DNA of 64,000 nucleotides from Caenorhabditis elegans (taxonomy: Eukaryota; Nematoda; Chromadorea; Rhabditida; Rhabditidae). Shown here piece by piece: positions 35,882 to 47,949 of this stretch. How positions within the stretch are numbered: position 1 is the first letter of the stretch; each line of letters opens with the position of its first letter. The translations under genes and the position numbers were made by a program. The stretch spans positions 9,610,001 to 9,674,000 of the forward strand of contig NC_003283.11 in assembly GCF_000002985.6 (NCBI RefSeq). The letters are read 5' to 3'. The notes below the pieces were generated by a model that worked only from the letters and a program-made list of their open reading frames with translations, ran no database searches and was not told the DNA's origin.

Positions 35882-38800
35882 ATGGAGGAAAGTACAAACG
35901 ACGGCGATGAAAACAAGCCTGCAACTGGGAAGGTAAATTAAATATTTTTGTATTTATCAAAAGCAAAACAATTTCAGAAGCGACAACAGCTTGAATCTCC
36001 GTTTTCTGCTGCGACACCGAAATCGCGTCTCGGAAAGGAATCGAAAAGGTTTTTCGGGCGTTCTGCTATGAATTTGGCCGATGGAAATCTTGAAGAAACT
36101 CGCATTGAGCCAGACTCGCGCCATTCGTCTACCAGTACCTCCGACTCTATTCTTGATGATTCTTCAATCTCCAATTTTTCCACACTCGCCCCGCCAAATA
36201 CCTCCGTTGATGATAACAGTGTCTGTGAACCGCCAAGAGCTTCCTCAGCTCATGATGTCGATCCTAATTTGGAACAAACGAAGGTTTACAGTGAAGACAG
36301 CATCAGCAAAGACTGTAGCATTGCTGACGAGAGTTTTGCGACTGATGGTGACGTCACACTGGCGAACGACTTCTTCCAACAAGCAACGATTCAAGATCTA
36401 GAGAATACTCCGTCAACACCACTTCGGAGCCAGACACAAGTTGGAGACGAAAGTACACCAACTGCTCCTTCCCCACTTCGTTCGAAAATTCCAATCGAGA
36501 GTGAGGTTGTGCAGTCAACTTCTGTAGAGTCAGTTCAGTCAACATCTCAGCATGAAAAATCGAGAATTGAATATTCTTTGTAAGATTAATTTAAATTTAT
36601 TCCCATTGTTAAATTGTTTATTTCAGATATGAATTCGAAATGCTGGAGAAAAATATCGAGCATGATGAAGTCGTTAAAGATCTTCAATTGAAAATTGAAC
36701 TTCTTGGAGAGAAACATAGACAAACTCTTGTTGAAATTAAAGAAGCTCGTGAAGTTGAAGAGAAAATGCTCATGCAACAAGTGGAGGAGGCTGTAAAAAA
36801 GACGAAATCTGAGCGCGAAGCTGCAAAAACTCTGGAACAACTTCTTGAGAAACGGATTGAAGAGCTCGAGATGAAATTAACGGAGCCGAACGGAGAGAAA
36901 CTACAGTTTGAACATCAGTTGGAAGAGTTGAAGAGTCGTTGTGAAGAGCTTACTGACAAAGCACTGAAGGTTGATGTCATGCAACACAGCATTGAGGACT
37001 ACGAAAAAAAGTTTGTGGAGTTGCAAGAAATGAAAGAGGAGGCTGATGAACAACTGCAAAAGGCTAAGGAAGACATTGAGACACTACAGATGAAGTATGT
37101 GGAATTGGAGACAACGATCAACAAAGAGGTAATGCAGTTAATATCTTGCCTGAAAATTAATTATATTTTTTCTTAGGTGTTCTCCAACTCTGAAATTGAA
37201 ACTCTGAAGTCGGAACATGAAATTGTTCGTAAACTGATGTTGGATGAAATCCATCGTCTTGAGAATGAAATGTCTGCTCTTCAACCGAAGAATGATACTA
37301 CTGAACTGGAAGAACTTCAGAAGACTCTCGATGATCTCAAAATTGACTGTTGCAATTTGACTTCAAAAATGCTTGAACTTCAGTCAGAGCTCGTAGAAGT
37401 GAAAGAGAAAGCCACGTCAGAAATTGGGGAAGCTGTTCAGAAAAACGGTGAACTCCTGGAACAGGTTCGTAGTTCGAGTTTAGAAATAATTGCACTATAT
37501 TTCTTATTTCAGATCAATAGCCTTCGCGTCGAAAATGCAAAATTGGTGGACATGGAAGGTCAGCTAAACGATGCACATCGTAAAGCGGAAGATAAAGATG
37601 TTCGAATCAGTGAACTATTGACTACCATTGAGTCTCTTCGTCAAGATTCTGAGGCCAGCGATAAACTTCTAATGGATTCGGAGTCTACACAAAATGAGTA
37701 TTCGCTTGCTCTTGAAAACACAGTCTCTGAGTTGGAAACAATGCGAAGAGAATATAAGGCTTCGGTGGATAAAGTTTGCAGTCTTCAACTGGAACTAGAA
37801 GAAATTCAACATGAAACATCAGTTGAATTGGAAGAGGCGGAAATAAGAATTAAAGAATTGGAGTTGGCACAAGAAGAAGCTGTAAAAACTGGAAGTTCAC
37901 AGCTCAAGAAGCTAGAAATTGTTCAAGAAGATTGTCAGAAGCTTCGTGATCAATTGAAGGAGGAACAAATTCAGCAACTTGTATCTCTTCGCGAGACTTC
38001 TGAAGTCATGCACCAGGAATCGGCTCGACATCAAGAAGAAAAGTACCAGATTCAGAGCAAGTTGATGTCGACGGAAGCAGAAGTTATTGAGCTGAGATCC
38101 TCTATTGATTCTCTCCAAGCTGAAGTTCGAGTGCAGTCAGATTCCGCCGCAGACCAAAAACACATCCTTGAAGATTATTTGAGAAAAATTCGGCAAGCAG
38201 AGGAAACCAACGAAAAACTTCGCTCTGATTTGGCCTCCTCTGAAGAACAAATTCTAGATCTGAAGAATCAACAGGAATCATTGATTGATGATTTGAAGGA
38301 AAAATTGCACTCTGCAGAAAGTACGAATCAAGAATTGCAGGTCTCTCTGGAGATGCTCAAGATAGAAGTCAGTAATGCTCGTCAGAAAGTGATGGAGAGT
38401 GAGGTTTTAAAAGAATCTTTCGAAGCCCTTCAACTGGAGTTGTCGGCATCACAAGAAGTTTCTCGATCAGTGGTTGATGCTGCAGTTCAAGAAAAAGATG
38501 GTCTTCTGAGACTGGTGGATACGCTGAAGTTGAAAATTGAAGATACGGAAAAGTCTGCTCAAGATCTTCAACAAAGCTCTGTGGAAGAGATAAAACAACT
38601 TCAATTGGACCTTCAAAATTTCAAACAAAATGCTGAAGTTCTCGAATCTCTGAATGAAAAACTAAATTCTAGTCACAAGAGGGATATGGTGGCGTTGGCA
38701 TCTCAACTAGAAGAGCTTCAACATAAACTCGTCGTCGGAGAATCCCAAGTGGAAAATGTTAAGGAAGAACTGATTGGAGCTAAGATAATGAACAAGGAAA

Positions 38801-40104
38801 TGGTTGATGAACTGAATGCGAAGCTTGGGGATGCTCTTGAAGGGATGGAAGAACTGAAAAAGAGCCTAGAAGTATCCGAAGCTAAAGTTCAGAGAAGAGA
38901 AGAAGAGGTTTAAATTCCTTAAGATTTCAGTCGAATTAAACTTGTTTTTCAGCTAATCGCTCAAGTATCGAAACATCGTGATCAGCAGGAGCAGCTTCAA
39001 TTGACTCTCGACGAGCTCAAATCGGCTCAACATTCCACGGAAACATCCCGTTCCCAGTCAAATGAACTTGCTGCTCGTATCGAAGAGCTTGAAGCTTCCA
39101 TCTCCTTTGCACAGAAGGCTCTTCAAGATGTAGAAGACGTCAAACATCAACAAGACATTCAGATATCTGAGGCGAATGAGGCAATGGTAAAGCTGAAGCA
39201 AGACTTTGAGACAGAGGTATATTCTTTCGAATTTCGAACAGAACATAATTTATTTCTTTTCAGAGGACATCACTTCAAAACGAGTTCAACCAAACTGTTT
39301 CCGCAGACAAAGAGCAGCTTGGTCATGCTGAACAAATGATTGCTCAGAAAGAAAAAGAGATTATCACTCTCCAAGCTCGAATCGAAGCGATGTCTCAGCA
39401 GTTCGAGGAGCGCCTTGAAGCATCGAATGTTTGGAAGACCCAAGCCATGAATGTCGGTACACTGACTGAATCGTTGTCTCAGTTACAAGTACAACTTCAA
39501 CAAATGAATGAGAAGCTGGTTGCATCGGACAAATACGCAGTTGAAGTGGAGCAGCAAGCTCAGCATGATATAACTGTGATCCAGGAAGAGAAGAACGAGC
39601 AATCAGCGGCTCTAGAAGAAGCACTATCCAAAATAGCGGAACTTGAGGAGCAACTGGGAAGAGCCCAGAAGGAGATTGTACGACTCGAGAAGGTGTGTGA
39701 CGATTTCGACGACGTTGAACGAGAGCTGAAGGATGCCATCTCGAAGCTTCAATCTGAGATAAAGCAATTGAAAGGAATCAAGAAACCACCAAAAGTAATG
39801 GGACTCCTTCAACAGGCCAGACTTGGGTAAGTCTCCATGATTTTCGACAAAACTCAGATATGTAAATCTTTGATATTTCAGAGTGAAGCCGCTGAGTCGT
39901 GAACATTCTCATGCGGAGCCACCAGAGCCTGTTGTTGAGGACAAGTTCGAAGATGCTCAGGATTCGTTCCAAGAAGAGTTTTCCCATTCGCCAGATGCTA
40001 TCACGTCATCTACGGTACTCCATCCAGATGATCATCTTCAAGAAACAACTGCAGTTGAAACGCCGTCGAAGAAGGCGAACCGCTCAAACTGCAACCAGCA
40101 ATAA
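35882..40104 (+). CDS. hcp-2: CENP-F-like holocentric kinetochore coiled-coil protein
   Basis: The eight exons 35882-35932, 35978-36579, 36627-37128, 37177-37464, 37513-38907, 38953-39216, 39264-39826 and 39882-40104 give 1295 residues. The first about 220 residues are Ser/Thr/Pro/Asp-rich and disordered. From about residue 220 to 1210 the protein is an almost unbroken coiled coil, rich in Glu, Lys, Leu and Gln heptads, broken by no globular domain. The last about 75 residues are again polar. This fits the large coiled-coil HCP-1/HCP-2 pair, which in C. elegans coats kinetochores and recruits CLASP; that role is from family knowledge. The sequence alone proves only a long coiled coil; the gene name rests on its known position next to atl-1. 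AATAAA is at 40194. Confidence 0.85.
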
Positions 40105-40429
40105 TTTGAACTCGTATTTTATTTATTTTTACTTTTTGTGTGCCATTACGTATTTCCGCGCACTACTCAACTGTGAATGTCTTTCCGGGTCAGAATAAAT
40201 GTCTTTATGTGAATTTAAATTTAGATGATTGTGCTTTTATATTACATAGTCTTCTTCTTTGATGCATTGAATTGATTAATTAAATCCGAAAAAATACAGA
40301 TCATTGATTATATTGAGTTTGTTTGATTATCATTTAAAAAATTGACCGTGATATTATCGAAAAAATACGATCGCACAAATTTCTCATAATTTATTTTTGA
40401 TCTACCTTGTTGACTAGGCTCCTCCCCTT

Positions 40430-41170
40430 CCTTCGACAAGACGGCCACAACAAAATAACAACGGCAACAAGATTGGAGTTATGAGTTGGACTAACGAAGG
40501 ACACGCCGACGGACCACATCTACCAAGAATGCAGAGTTCTCCCTTTGAAAGAAGAATATAAGCTCTCGACGCAACAGATGTACTTGGCAGCGATCAAGTC
40601 AAACACGCACCCGTGCAGAGACCTGGAAGCAAAGCGCCAACTGGAACGAACCTCTAAACCGCCAAGGATCCCGCCGCTGAAGCTATCGGACTCTGAAAAG
40701 CTCAGACTCGACAACATCCCAGGCGACAAGACGGAGGCCCAAAAGAAGAATCACACGAAGCTGGTAGCGGACTTCATCAGGAATGCACCAAACAACAAAA
40801 TTCTCAACAAACCTCCACCAAGAGTGAACTACAGGGACGAGAGGACGCTGCCAAAGGAGACTCGATGCGAATTGGCACGGCTAAGATGCGGTCACTCACT
40901 CCTCGTCGAGAAATACAAAGCCCGGCTGGAAGAAAGGCAAATAAAGAAATGTCTGAATTGTGGAGATGAAGAAGGAGATGTGCAACACCTATTAAGTTGC
41001 CTCCAAACTCCAGTCCCCCTAGAGGAACTCTGGACTTCTCCACTCACGGTGGCGGCGGCCTTAGGGCTCCCCACAAAAACTCCATATGACCCTGGAGGAG
41101 GTCATTAGCTATGCGAGACATAGCTGGCTGCTGCGCAGCCATTGTTGTTGCACAACAACAACAACAACAT
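40430..41170 (+). mobile_element. 5'-truncated non-LTR retrotransposon tail
   Basis: An open frame (about 40487-41108) encodes only the C-terminal end of a LINE polyprotein. It has an R-C-G-H-S-L-L motif and a zinc-knuckle-like C-L-N-C-G-D-E-E-G-D-V-Q-H-L-L-S-C segment, typical after the reverse transcriptase of CR1/Jockey-like elements. It is GC-richer than its surroundings, and it ends in a (CAA)n tract at 41150-41168, the usual short-repeat tail. There is no reverse transcriptase core, so the copy is dead on arrival. The frame is still open over about 200 codons, suggesting a recent insertion. Confidence 0.75.
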
Positions 41171-41254
41171 CTGTATTTTTTCGGATTTATGATCTATTGT
41201 ATGTGTACATTTTTCTTTTTTCTTCAACTTTTTCCACGTCTCCTCGCGAGCGTA

Positions 41255-41280
41255 AATAAATTAAATTAAATTAAATTATA
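41255..41280. repeat. (TTAAA)n microsatellite
   Basis: Four to five tandem copies of TTAAA/AAATT run here, just past the LINE tail. Confidence 0.7.
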
Positions 41281-41768
41281 TATAATATTTATTACTCAAA
41301 AAATGACGCGACTAGCCATATCGTAATTTTGTAATAATTTGTTCCTCCTCTTTAATGACACATAATGTTTTTCTCGAGTAGGCCTCGCCACGGTGGTTAT
41401 TACAAAGTGCTCAATATCGTAGAATTGCTTTTGAATTCGAACAACTTCTTCTCGTCGTATTTATTCTGAATTTCAGCCTTAGAACGAGCGAGCTTCTTCT
41501 TATCGAGCTCTGGAAACACAGGCGTGACTTTCGCTTCTAGACGAAGCTTGTCGAGAAGATCTTTCTTCTTCGCATTGATTCAATGATCTTCAGATGACCG
41601 CCACCCGACCAGTTGCCACCGATTTCATCGATGATGCTCGCCGCCAACTTCTGCTGTACCGGCTTCTGCTCACCCACGGGCTCTCACCGCGATTCGTTCC
41701 ACTTTCATTAATTTTTGTGTATGTGTCAATTGACCGTCTGAAATTCTGTTTGTTAAAAAAATGAAAAA

Positions 41769-41950
41769 ATTAAGCTTAATTTTTAACAATCAATAAGCAA
41801 AAACAACAAATTTTAAAGCATTTAAATTATTAATTATACAGACGACGTCGCTGCTATTGGCTCAGGAGTGGCTTCCTTTGAAGCATCTTGATCCTTCGGA
41901 GCTCCAGGAACCTCCACAGGTTCTTCCTGAGCAGCAGAATCCTGCTCCTT
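41769..41950. repeat. 182-bp perfect direct repeat, copy 1
   Basis: It is identical base for base to 42249-42430, at a constant 480-bp offset. It covers the 3' half of the fragmentary terminal exon and the sequence after its stop. Confidence 0.95.
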
Positions 41951-42248
41951 GGCCGCCTTGCTGTTCGATTCTTGCCAACTGCGCAGTGAGCCAACGCTTT
42001 TCCGACCGCCGACGAATGGAGCTGAAATTTAAAAAAACTGAAATATAAATCGGGAATATCGTTTATTTTTTACATTTCTCTTCTACAGAAGAGCATTCGC
42101 GTGCTCAATATCGTACAATTGCTTTGAAGTTTAAACAACTTCTCTAAGCTTTCTGATTTTCAGCAGTGGCTCCGCGCAGAGCTCTGGAATCACATGTTGG
42201 CATTCGCTTCAGAGATGAAGCTTATCGACAAGATGTTTCCTTGCAATG

Positions 42249-42430
42249 ATTAAGCTTAATTTTTAACAATCAATAAGCAAAAACAACAAATTTTAAAGCA
42301 TTTAAATTATTAATTATACAGACGACGTCGCTGCTATTGGCTCAGGAGTGGCTTCCTTTGAAGCATCTTGATCCTTCGGAGCTCCAGGAACCTCCACAGG
42401 TTCTTCCTGAGCAGCAGAATCCTGCTCCTT
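42249..42430. repeat. 182-bp perfect direct repeat, copy 2
   Basis: Partner of 41769-41950. The flanking bases on both sides differ, so the match ends sharply. Confidence 0.95.
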
Positions 42431-42557
42431 CCATCCTTTTCAGCCATCCTGAGCAACAGTAACTGCATCCCAATTTCCATCTTTTTCAGCTTCAGTAGCC
42501 ATGGACAAATTGGTAGGAGGCGAATAGAAGGTGATGAGTCTGAAATTTGAAAAATAG

Positions 42558-42727
42558 ATATTGGAAACCACGATCCGTCAAACAATATTCGACAACCATC
42601 TACATGAAGTCACCATGGAAGAGGAGAATCGAGGAGAAGATGAGACAGCTCCAAATGAAATGCAAGAACAAAAAGCTAAGGGGAGAGTGTATACCCAAGA
42701 GACGGAAAATTCAAAATTTGGAAAGCG
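42558..42727 (+). pseudogene. Orphan exon-like segment
   Basis: A clean open stretch of 56 codons runs between an AATAG acceptor-like site (ends 42557) and a CG|GTAAGA donor (42728). It reads I-L-E-T-T-I-R-Q-T-I-F-D-N-H-L-H-E-V-T, then a Glu/Lys/Gln-rich part. I find no neighbouring exon on either side to complete a gene, and it sits at the edge of the fragment graveyard. Probably a captured exon copy; the parent is unknown. Confidence 0.4.
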
Positions 42728-44738
42728 GTAAGACTTTTCTTGTAATATATATTAATAATTCTGAAATATTCATAGACAACGTTTTAATACTTGAACTGTA
42801 TATTTAGAACACTAGCTTTTAGAAATGTAACGAAATTGACAACTTTCCACGGGCAAATGCATATCCGCTATATGAGTAACACTTATTTTTTCTTTATCAC
42901 ACTCCGGTTACAATCGCGGCAAGAGTTTATAGGACGTAGTTAAAATGCTGTGTTGTTCGCTTAACTAGTTTTAATAGTTATTTTACTTGATGCACGTTAG
43001 CTTGATAATAATTTAAAAATTCAGTATTAGAATGCTAATATTATGTATTATTAACACTTATAGAGAGGAACAGTGATATCATCTCATACAAGAAAATGAT
43101 TGTTGAACTATCAATTGGGCAGAAGGCAGAAGACTGCGGAAGTAGAAAAATATGGGATATTTGCTGAAAAGAACATTTATGAACTTGTCTTCTCCGTGTT
43201 TAAGCGATTTGCAGGTTATTTAGCCAAGTGAACATAACGACTATAAGACAGAGCAAAACGAGTTAGCACAAGGTAGAAATTATTTTGAATGAGACTTCTA
43301 AGAATTAAATTGCACGACTGAATAATAAGTTACAACCTTTTAAATCAATTTTTTGTAATATTGAATATGATTCTTAATTTTTATGTAAAAAGCGGTACTG
43401 TTGTGCTTATTAGTAGTAGTACGGTACCTCAAAAAAAGTTTTGTGTTCTGGAAAAATTATTGAGGCAAAGATCTAGTAAAATATGAAAATTGTAGTTTTT
43501 TGAAGTGAAAACTTTCAAGAACATACCCAGAAATACTATCATACGAAACCCCATTTCCTATACCAGTATCACACTCGGCCTTGATTATAACACTAAAGAA
43601 GAAACATAAAATAATACGTGAGATTACTAGCTGAACATTTCGTTGGTAATTTTAAAAAGAACTTAAAACGGAACTACCAAACTTTACAATGGTCGGAATT
43701 TGCAGTGATACCCCAAAGATACATTTTATCCGGTCGAGGCATGGCACTGTAATCTAGCGTCATGGTGTGAACATTTTTTTTCCGTAATTCTGATGCTCAG
43801 TTTACGGATTTCAAAATGACCGAATATCATAATAAAACCTAGCCAAATTACAATGACATTTTTTTTGGCAGTCAAAGTTCTCAGGTTTTGCCATTTATAA
43901 ATTTAGGAATAATTTTGGAAGTCGACCAAACAAAAAAGTTTCCTACATTTTTTATACATAATTTTGTTTCAATTATTTGTATCAAAACACTGTAGTATTT
44001 ATACAAAATCCCACTGGCGCTACTCCACCTTCAAGTGATATAGAAATATATATGTATATGGTGTCGTGAAAATCTAAATCCCGAACGCTTCAATCAGCTG
44101 AAAAAACACTTTTCATTTGTTCATATTTCATTTTCTGCAAAAAAAATCATTTGTTCTTTAAAAGCACTAGATCATACTTCAATGATGAAAGCCTTTTAAT
44201 CAAGATGTGAACTGACCTTTTTACGTGGCCATAACAACATCTGTCCTATGATAAGAATTGGAAATTTTGCACGAAGGTACAATCAGATGATCAAAGAATT
44301 GAGATCACTACACAAACCAGTTGAGAATTCTTCCAGATCTATGACCTAATCGGGCGATTTTTCAATATCAAATCAGAAATAACAAACAGATATGGAGGAG
44401 TGTGAGAAGGAGAGAAAGATAGAGAGATGATACAAAACATATCATTTTCGATTGATAATGAATTTGTCTGGATATCTATTGAACATATTGTTCATGGTAC
44501 AGTATGCCTGCTACAAATCACGAGAAGGCGGAGTTAAAGAATGTTGCATTTGGAATATTTGAAAATTAAAAGAATGAATCGTAGTTTGTGTTCATTTGAA
44601 GAATGGTGACGTCGACGACGGAAATGATCTATACCGCCCATCAAATCATTTCAAATAGTTCATAAGTCAAATCAAGAAATTTTCAATTAGGTGATTGTTG
44701 ACTTGATTCATTTCTTTTCTTGTATCTACTTAGAATCA
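42728..44738. other. Intergenic
   Basis: Two kilobases of AT-rich sequence with no supported gene. It leads into the P450 promoter. Confidence 0.5.
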
Positions 44739-47700
44739 ATGTTCTCGGTTTTAGATATGTCGATTCTGATTCCAGTGGCTCTTGCATTGCTGTTTGTTTA
44801 TTTATTATCTTTCTATGATACAATACGTTTAATGCGAAAGTTCTGGATTTATGGAGGAAAGGTAAACCTTTTTTAATAACACAAATGTGGCACACTTGTA
44901 AAGACCACCCGCAATGATAGGACATGACATATTTACAAAATTCTAAGTTTTTTTCTGGATCGTTATCCATCGAGAGCCTCGATTAGTAAACTATTGTTAA
45001 AATGTTGATGTCGCCGCGTCGTAATTCGCGATTTGCAAAATAAATCTAAATTATTCAGACTAATAGGCATTTTACAAAACGGCGCTGTGTACACCCATAT
45101 TTCCGTGCGACATTACGTATTAATACTCATTTTTCCGCAGACATTATATTCGAAAACACATTTTGAGATAGTAGATCAGACACATCAAACGCTATTCGTT
45201 ATTAGTTAACAGTTTTTTATCAGATACTTTTTCGGAGAGAGAGAGAAAGAATTATGTCACATTTGTTTGAATGAAACAAGTATTTAAAAGTGAACTGGCA
45301 ATAATGGGAATTTTTCGGATTTTGAATTTCTGTAAATTACTTTCTAAGTTTGAGAAAAATTCGGCTGAACGAACTTTAATTTTTTTTTAATTCTAGAAAA
45401 ATTACTCATCAATCGAATTGTTTCGGAGTTTACATCGCCACTGATACTAATTCCCGAACCAAATTTTCGGCTTCAGCACGTGGTGTCAGGCTGTCCCATC
45501 GGGGCTTGATCTACAACAAATGCGATAATTTTTCCCACAGAAAAGTGTGACCTCAGTTTTATATCGAATTTTTTCACTTAACTGTTATTGGCGAGTTTTT
45601 ATTCCAATATGGAGAATCTGTCCTTTTTGTGGGCATAGTTTAGTTTAGACATTATATCCAAGGTTTCTTAAGTTAGGTATTCAATCAAGAATTATGGCTA
45701 AATTTTCCCAATCCTGCAAGTATAACACAAATCAGAAAGATTAAGACACAATAAACACCGCTAATTGTTCGTGGAATAGAATAATAAAACATGTGACATA
45801 CCGTAACCCATTTATAAACAGAATTTCAGATGCCCGGCCCACCTGCCCATCCAATATTCGGAAATGCTTCACTGTTTAAGAATAAGACAACCAAAGGTAA
45901 ATAAATTTTTATCAGCTCCACGAAATGAGCACAATAATCCCGTCGATAGCTCAGAGCGGAGGACTGTAGAGTCAGTGGGTATCCTCCTTACAATTAGGTC
46001 TCTGGTAACCCGGCTTGACGGAATTGTTTTGGTTTTCAGATTTTGTAGAACTCTTCGTACAACTTGCACACGAGGCAAGATCAAAAGGAGCAAACTTGAT
46101 GAGAACCCAAGTAATGAATAGGATCTATGTATGGCCGTTGAACGGAAAAACTGCAGCGGTAACTGGATATGGAAAATTAAATATTTTATTGAGAAACAAT
46201 TTCAGACAATTCTAGAATCATCAACAGAAGTGAACAAAGGTGATGACTATGCATTCCTGGTACCATGGCTCGGTGGTGGATTATTGATGGAAAAAGGCGA
46301 AAAATGGAAAAGTCATCGAAGAATCTTAACTCCAGCTTTCCATTTTGCAAAGCTAGAGGGATATTTAGATGTTTTCAATAGTGAATCAAAGGTTCAACAT
46401 TTTGTTTAAATTTCATTTGAATTAAAAGACTTTCTAGATTCTTATTGACTGTCTGGAGAAAATAGCAGAAACTCAAGAGACTGTGGATTTATTCCCATTT
46501 TTTAAAAGATGTACATTGGATATTATCTGTGGAACTGCAATGGGAATCAAATTAGATGCACAAAATGTTCATAATCTCGGATATGTGCAAGCTGTGGAGG
46601 GTTTCAATAAACTCACAGTAAGTGAAACTTTTTTTAAACTTAAAACATTGAAATTAAATACTGACTTTGTAGGTGGAATATTCGTTGAATCCATTTTTAT
46701 GGAATCGATTTGTTTATTGGGCTCTTGGCTATCAAAAAATGCACGACGATTTTCTGTACACTCTGAAAAAGTTCACAAATGATGCAATAGTTGAAAGAAG
46801 AACTGTAATTGCTTCAGGAGAAATTGAAAAAGAAACATCAAAACGAAAAATGAATTTTCTTGACATTTTATTGAACAGTGAAGAATCAAATGAACTGACA
46901 TCTGATGAAATAAGAAAAGAAGTGGATACATTTATGTTTGCTGGGCATGATACAACTTCAACATCTCTTTCATGGCTTTGTTGGAATATTGCACATAATC
47001 CAGAAGTTCAAGAAAATGTTTACAAAGAGATTATTAGCATTTTTGGAGAAGATCCAAATCAAGATGTAACTTCTGAAAATATCAACCGATTGGAGTATAC
47101 GGAACGAGTTTTGAAAGAATCAAAAAGAATGTTTCCACCAGTTCCAGGATTTCAAAGAAAATTAACAAAGGACATAGTTATTGGTTAGTTTCAACAAAAC
47201 GTATTTCAAAAAAAAAACCTCTCAGTCAGCAAAAGTTATAATAACCCCTCTAATAAACTTTTAGCTTTATTTCTAATCGAATGACTACAAAGTGTTGTAG
47301 AAACAGAAACAATAGTATTTTTTCAACAATTTCAACATTACATTTTTAAACAAATTAACATTACATTTTTAAAATTTGTATATCCTGGTTTTGTCCCTAA
47401 CAGGACGAAAAAGTTGAAAAACAAACTGTTTTGATAATCGATAAAACCATGTACTATTAGAGACACTATGATGTTTTTCAAGTTCTCAGGTGTAAATAAG
47501 AATCTTACAACCGAAAGGGAGAGCTCATAACCCCAAGCACATCTAAACAATTATATTTTTCAGATGGAATAACAATACCCTCAGAGGGTAACATCACTAT
47601 CTCCCCAACAGTTCTTCACTGCAATCCGTTTGTATACCAAAATCCTGAAAAATTTGATCCAGATCGGTTTCTTCCTGAAGAGTGCGCAAAACGACATTCC

Positions 47701-47949
47701 TACGATTATATACCATTCTCCGCTGGACTTCGAAACTGTATTGGACAAAAATTTTCGATTCTTAATGAGAAAGTCATGTTGATACATATTCTAAGAAACT
47801 TTAAACTTGAACCAAAACTCGAGTTTTATGAGACGAAACCTTTATTTGAGGTGAGTGAATGTAATGCTTCAAATAATAATGTTAACGTCATTTAGGTAGT
47901 TGCAAAACCATCACATGGTATTCCGGTTAAATTGATAAAAAGATACTGA
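44739..47949 (+). CDS. Cytochrome P450, CYP4-like (clan 4)
   Basis: The eight exons 44739-44861, 45830-45896, 46040-46158, 46206-46391, 46438-46617, 46673-47183, 47564-47850 and 47896-47949 give 508 residues, normal for a microsomal P450. It has an N-terminal membrane anchor ([13 protein letters not shown]) and a P-G-P-P hinge. The oxygen-binding helix reads A-G-H-D-T-T-S at 315-321, the E-x-x-R motif E-S-K-R at 374-377, and the heme loop [10 protein letters not shown] at 447-456 with Cys454 as ligand. The [13 protein letters not shown] stretch is the CYP4 C-helix. The start at 44739 follows an acceptor-like CTACTTAG, so it may be trans-spliced; the ATG at 44757 is an alternative. The substrate is unknown; fatty-acid omega-hydroxylation is the family norm. 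Intron 1 (968 bp) and intron 6 (380 bp) are unusually long. Confidence 0.9.
45475..45533. repeat. Fragment of a dispersed worm repeat
   Basis: The text GGTGTCAGGCTGTCCCATC followed by GGCTTGATCTAC and AAATGCG matches, from memory, a common C. elegans interspersed repeat. It lies in P450 intron 1. Confidence 0.4.
45939..46022 (+). pseudogene. Degenerate tRNA-Tyr (GUA) with intron-like insert
   Basis: It begins CCGTCGATAGCTCAG and ends TTGACGGA, whose seven-base arms pair as an acceptor stem with one G-U pair. GGACTGTAGA gives the anticodon arm with GUA followed by an intron-like insert, as eukaryotic tRNA-Tyr genes have. The D loop has lost about seven bases, and the T arm reads GGTAACCC where GGTTCGAATCC is expected, so internal promoter box B is gone. 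It lies on the sense strand inside P450 intron 2. It is almost certainly non-functional. Confidence 0.75.

Larger units (their letters stand above)
41380..42540 (-). pseudogene. Decayed, scrambled gene fragments
   Basis: On the minus strand, 41834-42021 is an intact-looking terminal exon: a CAG acceptor, then about 61 codons (P-F-V-G-G-R-K-S-V-G onward, acidic Glu/Ala/Pro-rich tail, ending A-A-T-S-S-V stop). Downstream of its stop, 41400-41700 holds a second coding-like piece (P-V-Q-Q-K-L-A-A-S-I-I-D-E-I-G-G-N-W, then, after a one-base frame shift, D-L-L-D-K-L-R-L-E-A-K-V-T-P-V-F-P-E-L). A further decayed copy of that second piece lies at 42090-42245 with in-frame stops, and a duplicate of the terminal exon's 3' part at 42249-42430. 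The order and the stops mean no single working gene. I do not recognise the parent protein. Duplication followed by rearrangement is inferred. Confidence 0.6.

Noticed and set aside
40545-41108. Reading this frame as a further hcp-2 exon
   Set aside because: hcp-2 already ends with a stop and AATAAA at 40194, and the frame has LINE C-terminal motifs instead of coiled coil.
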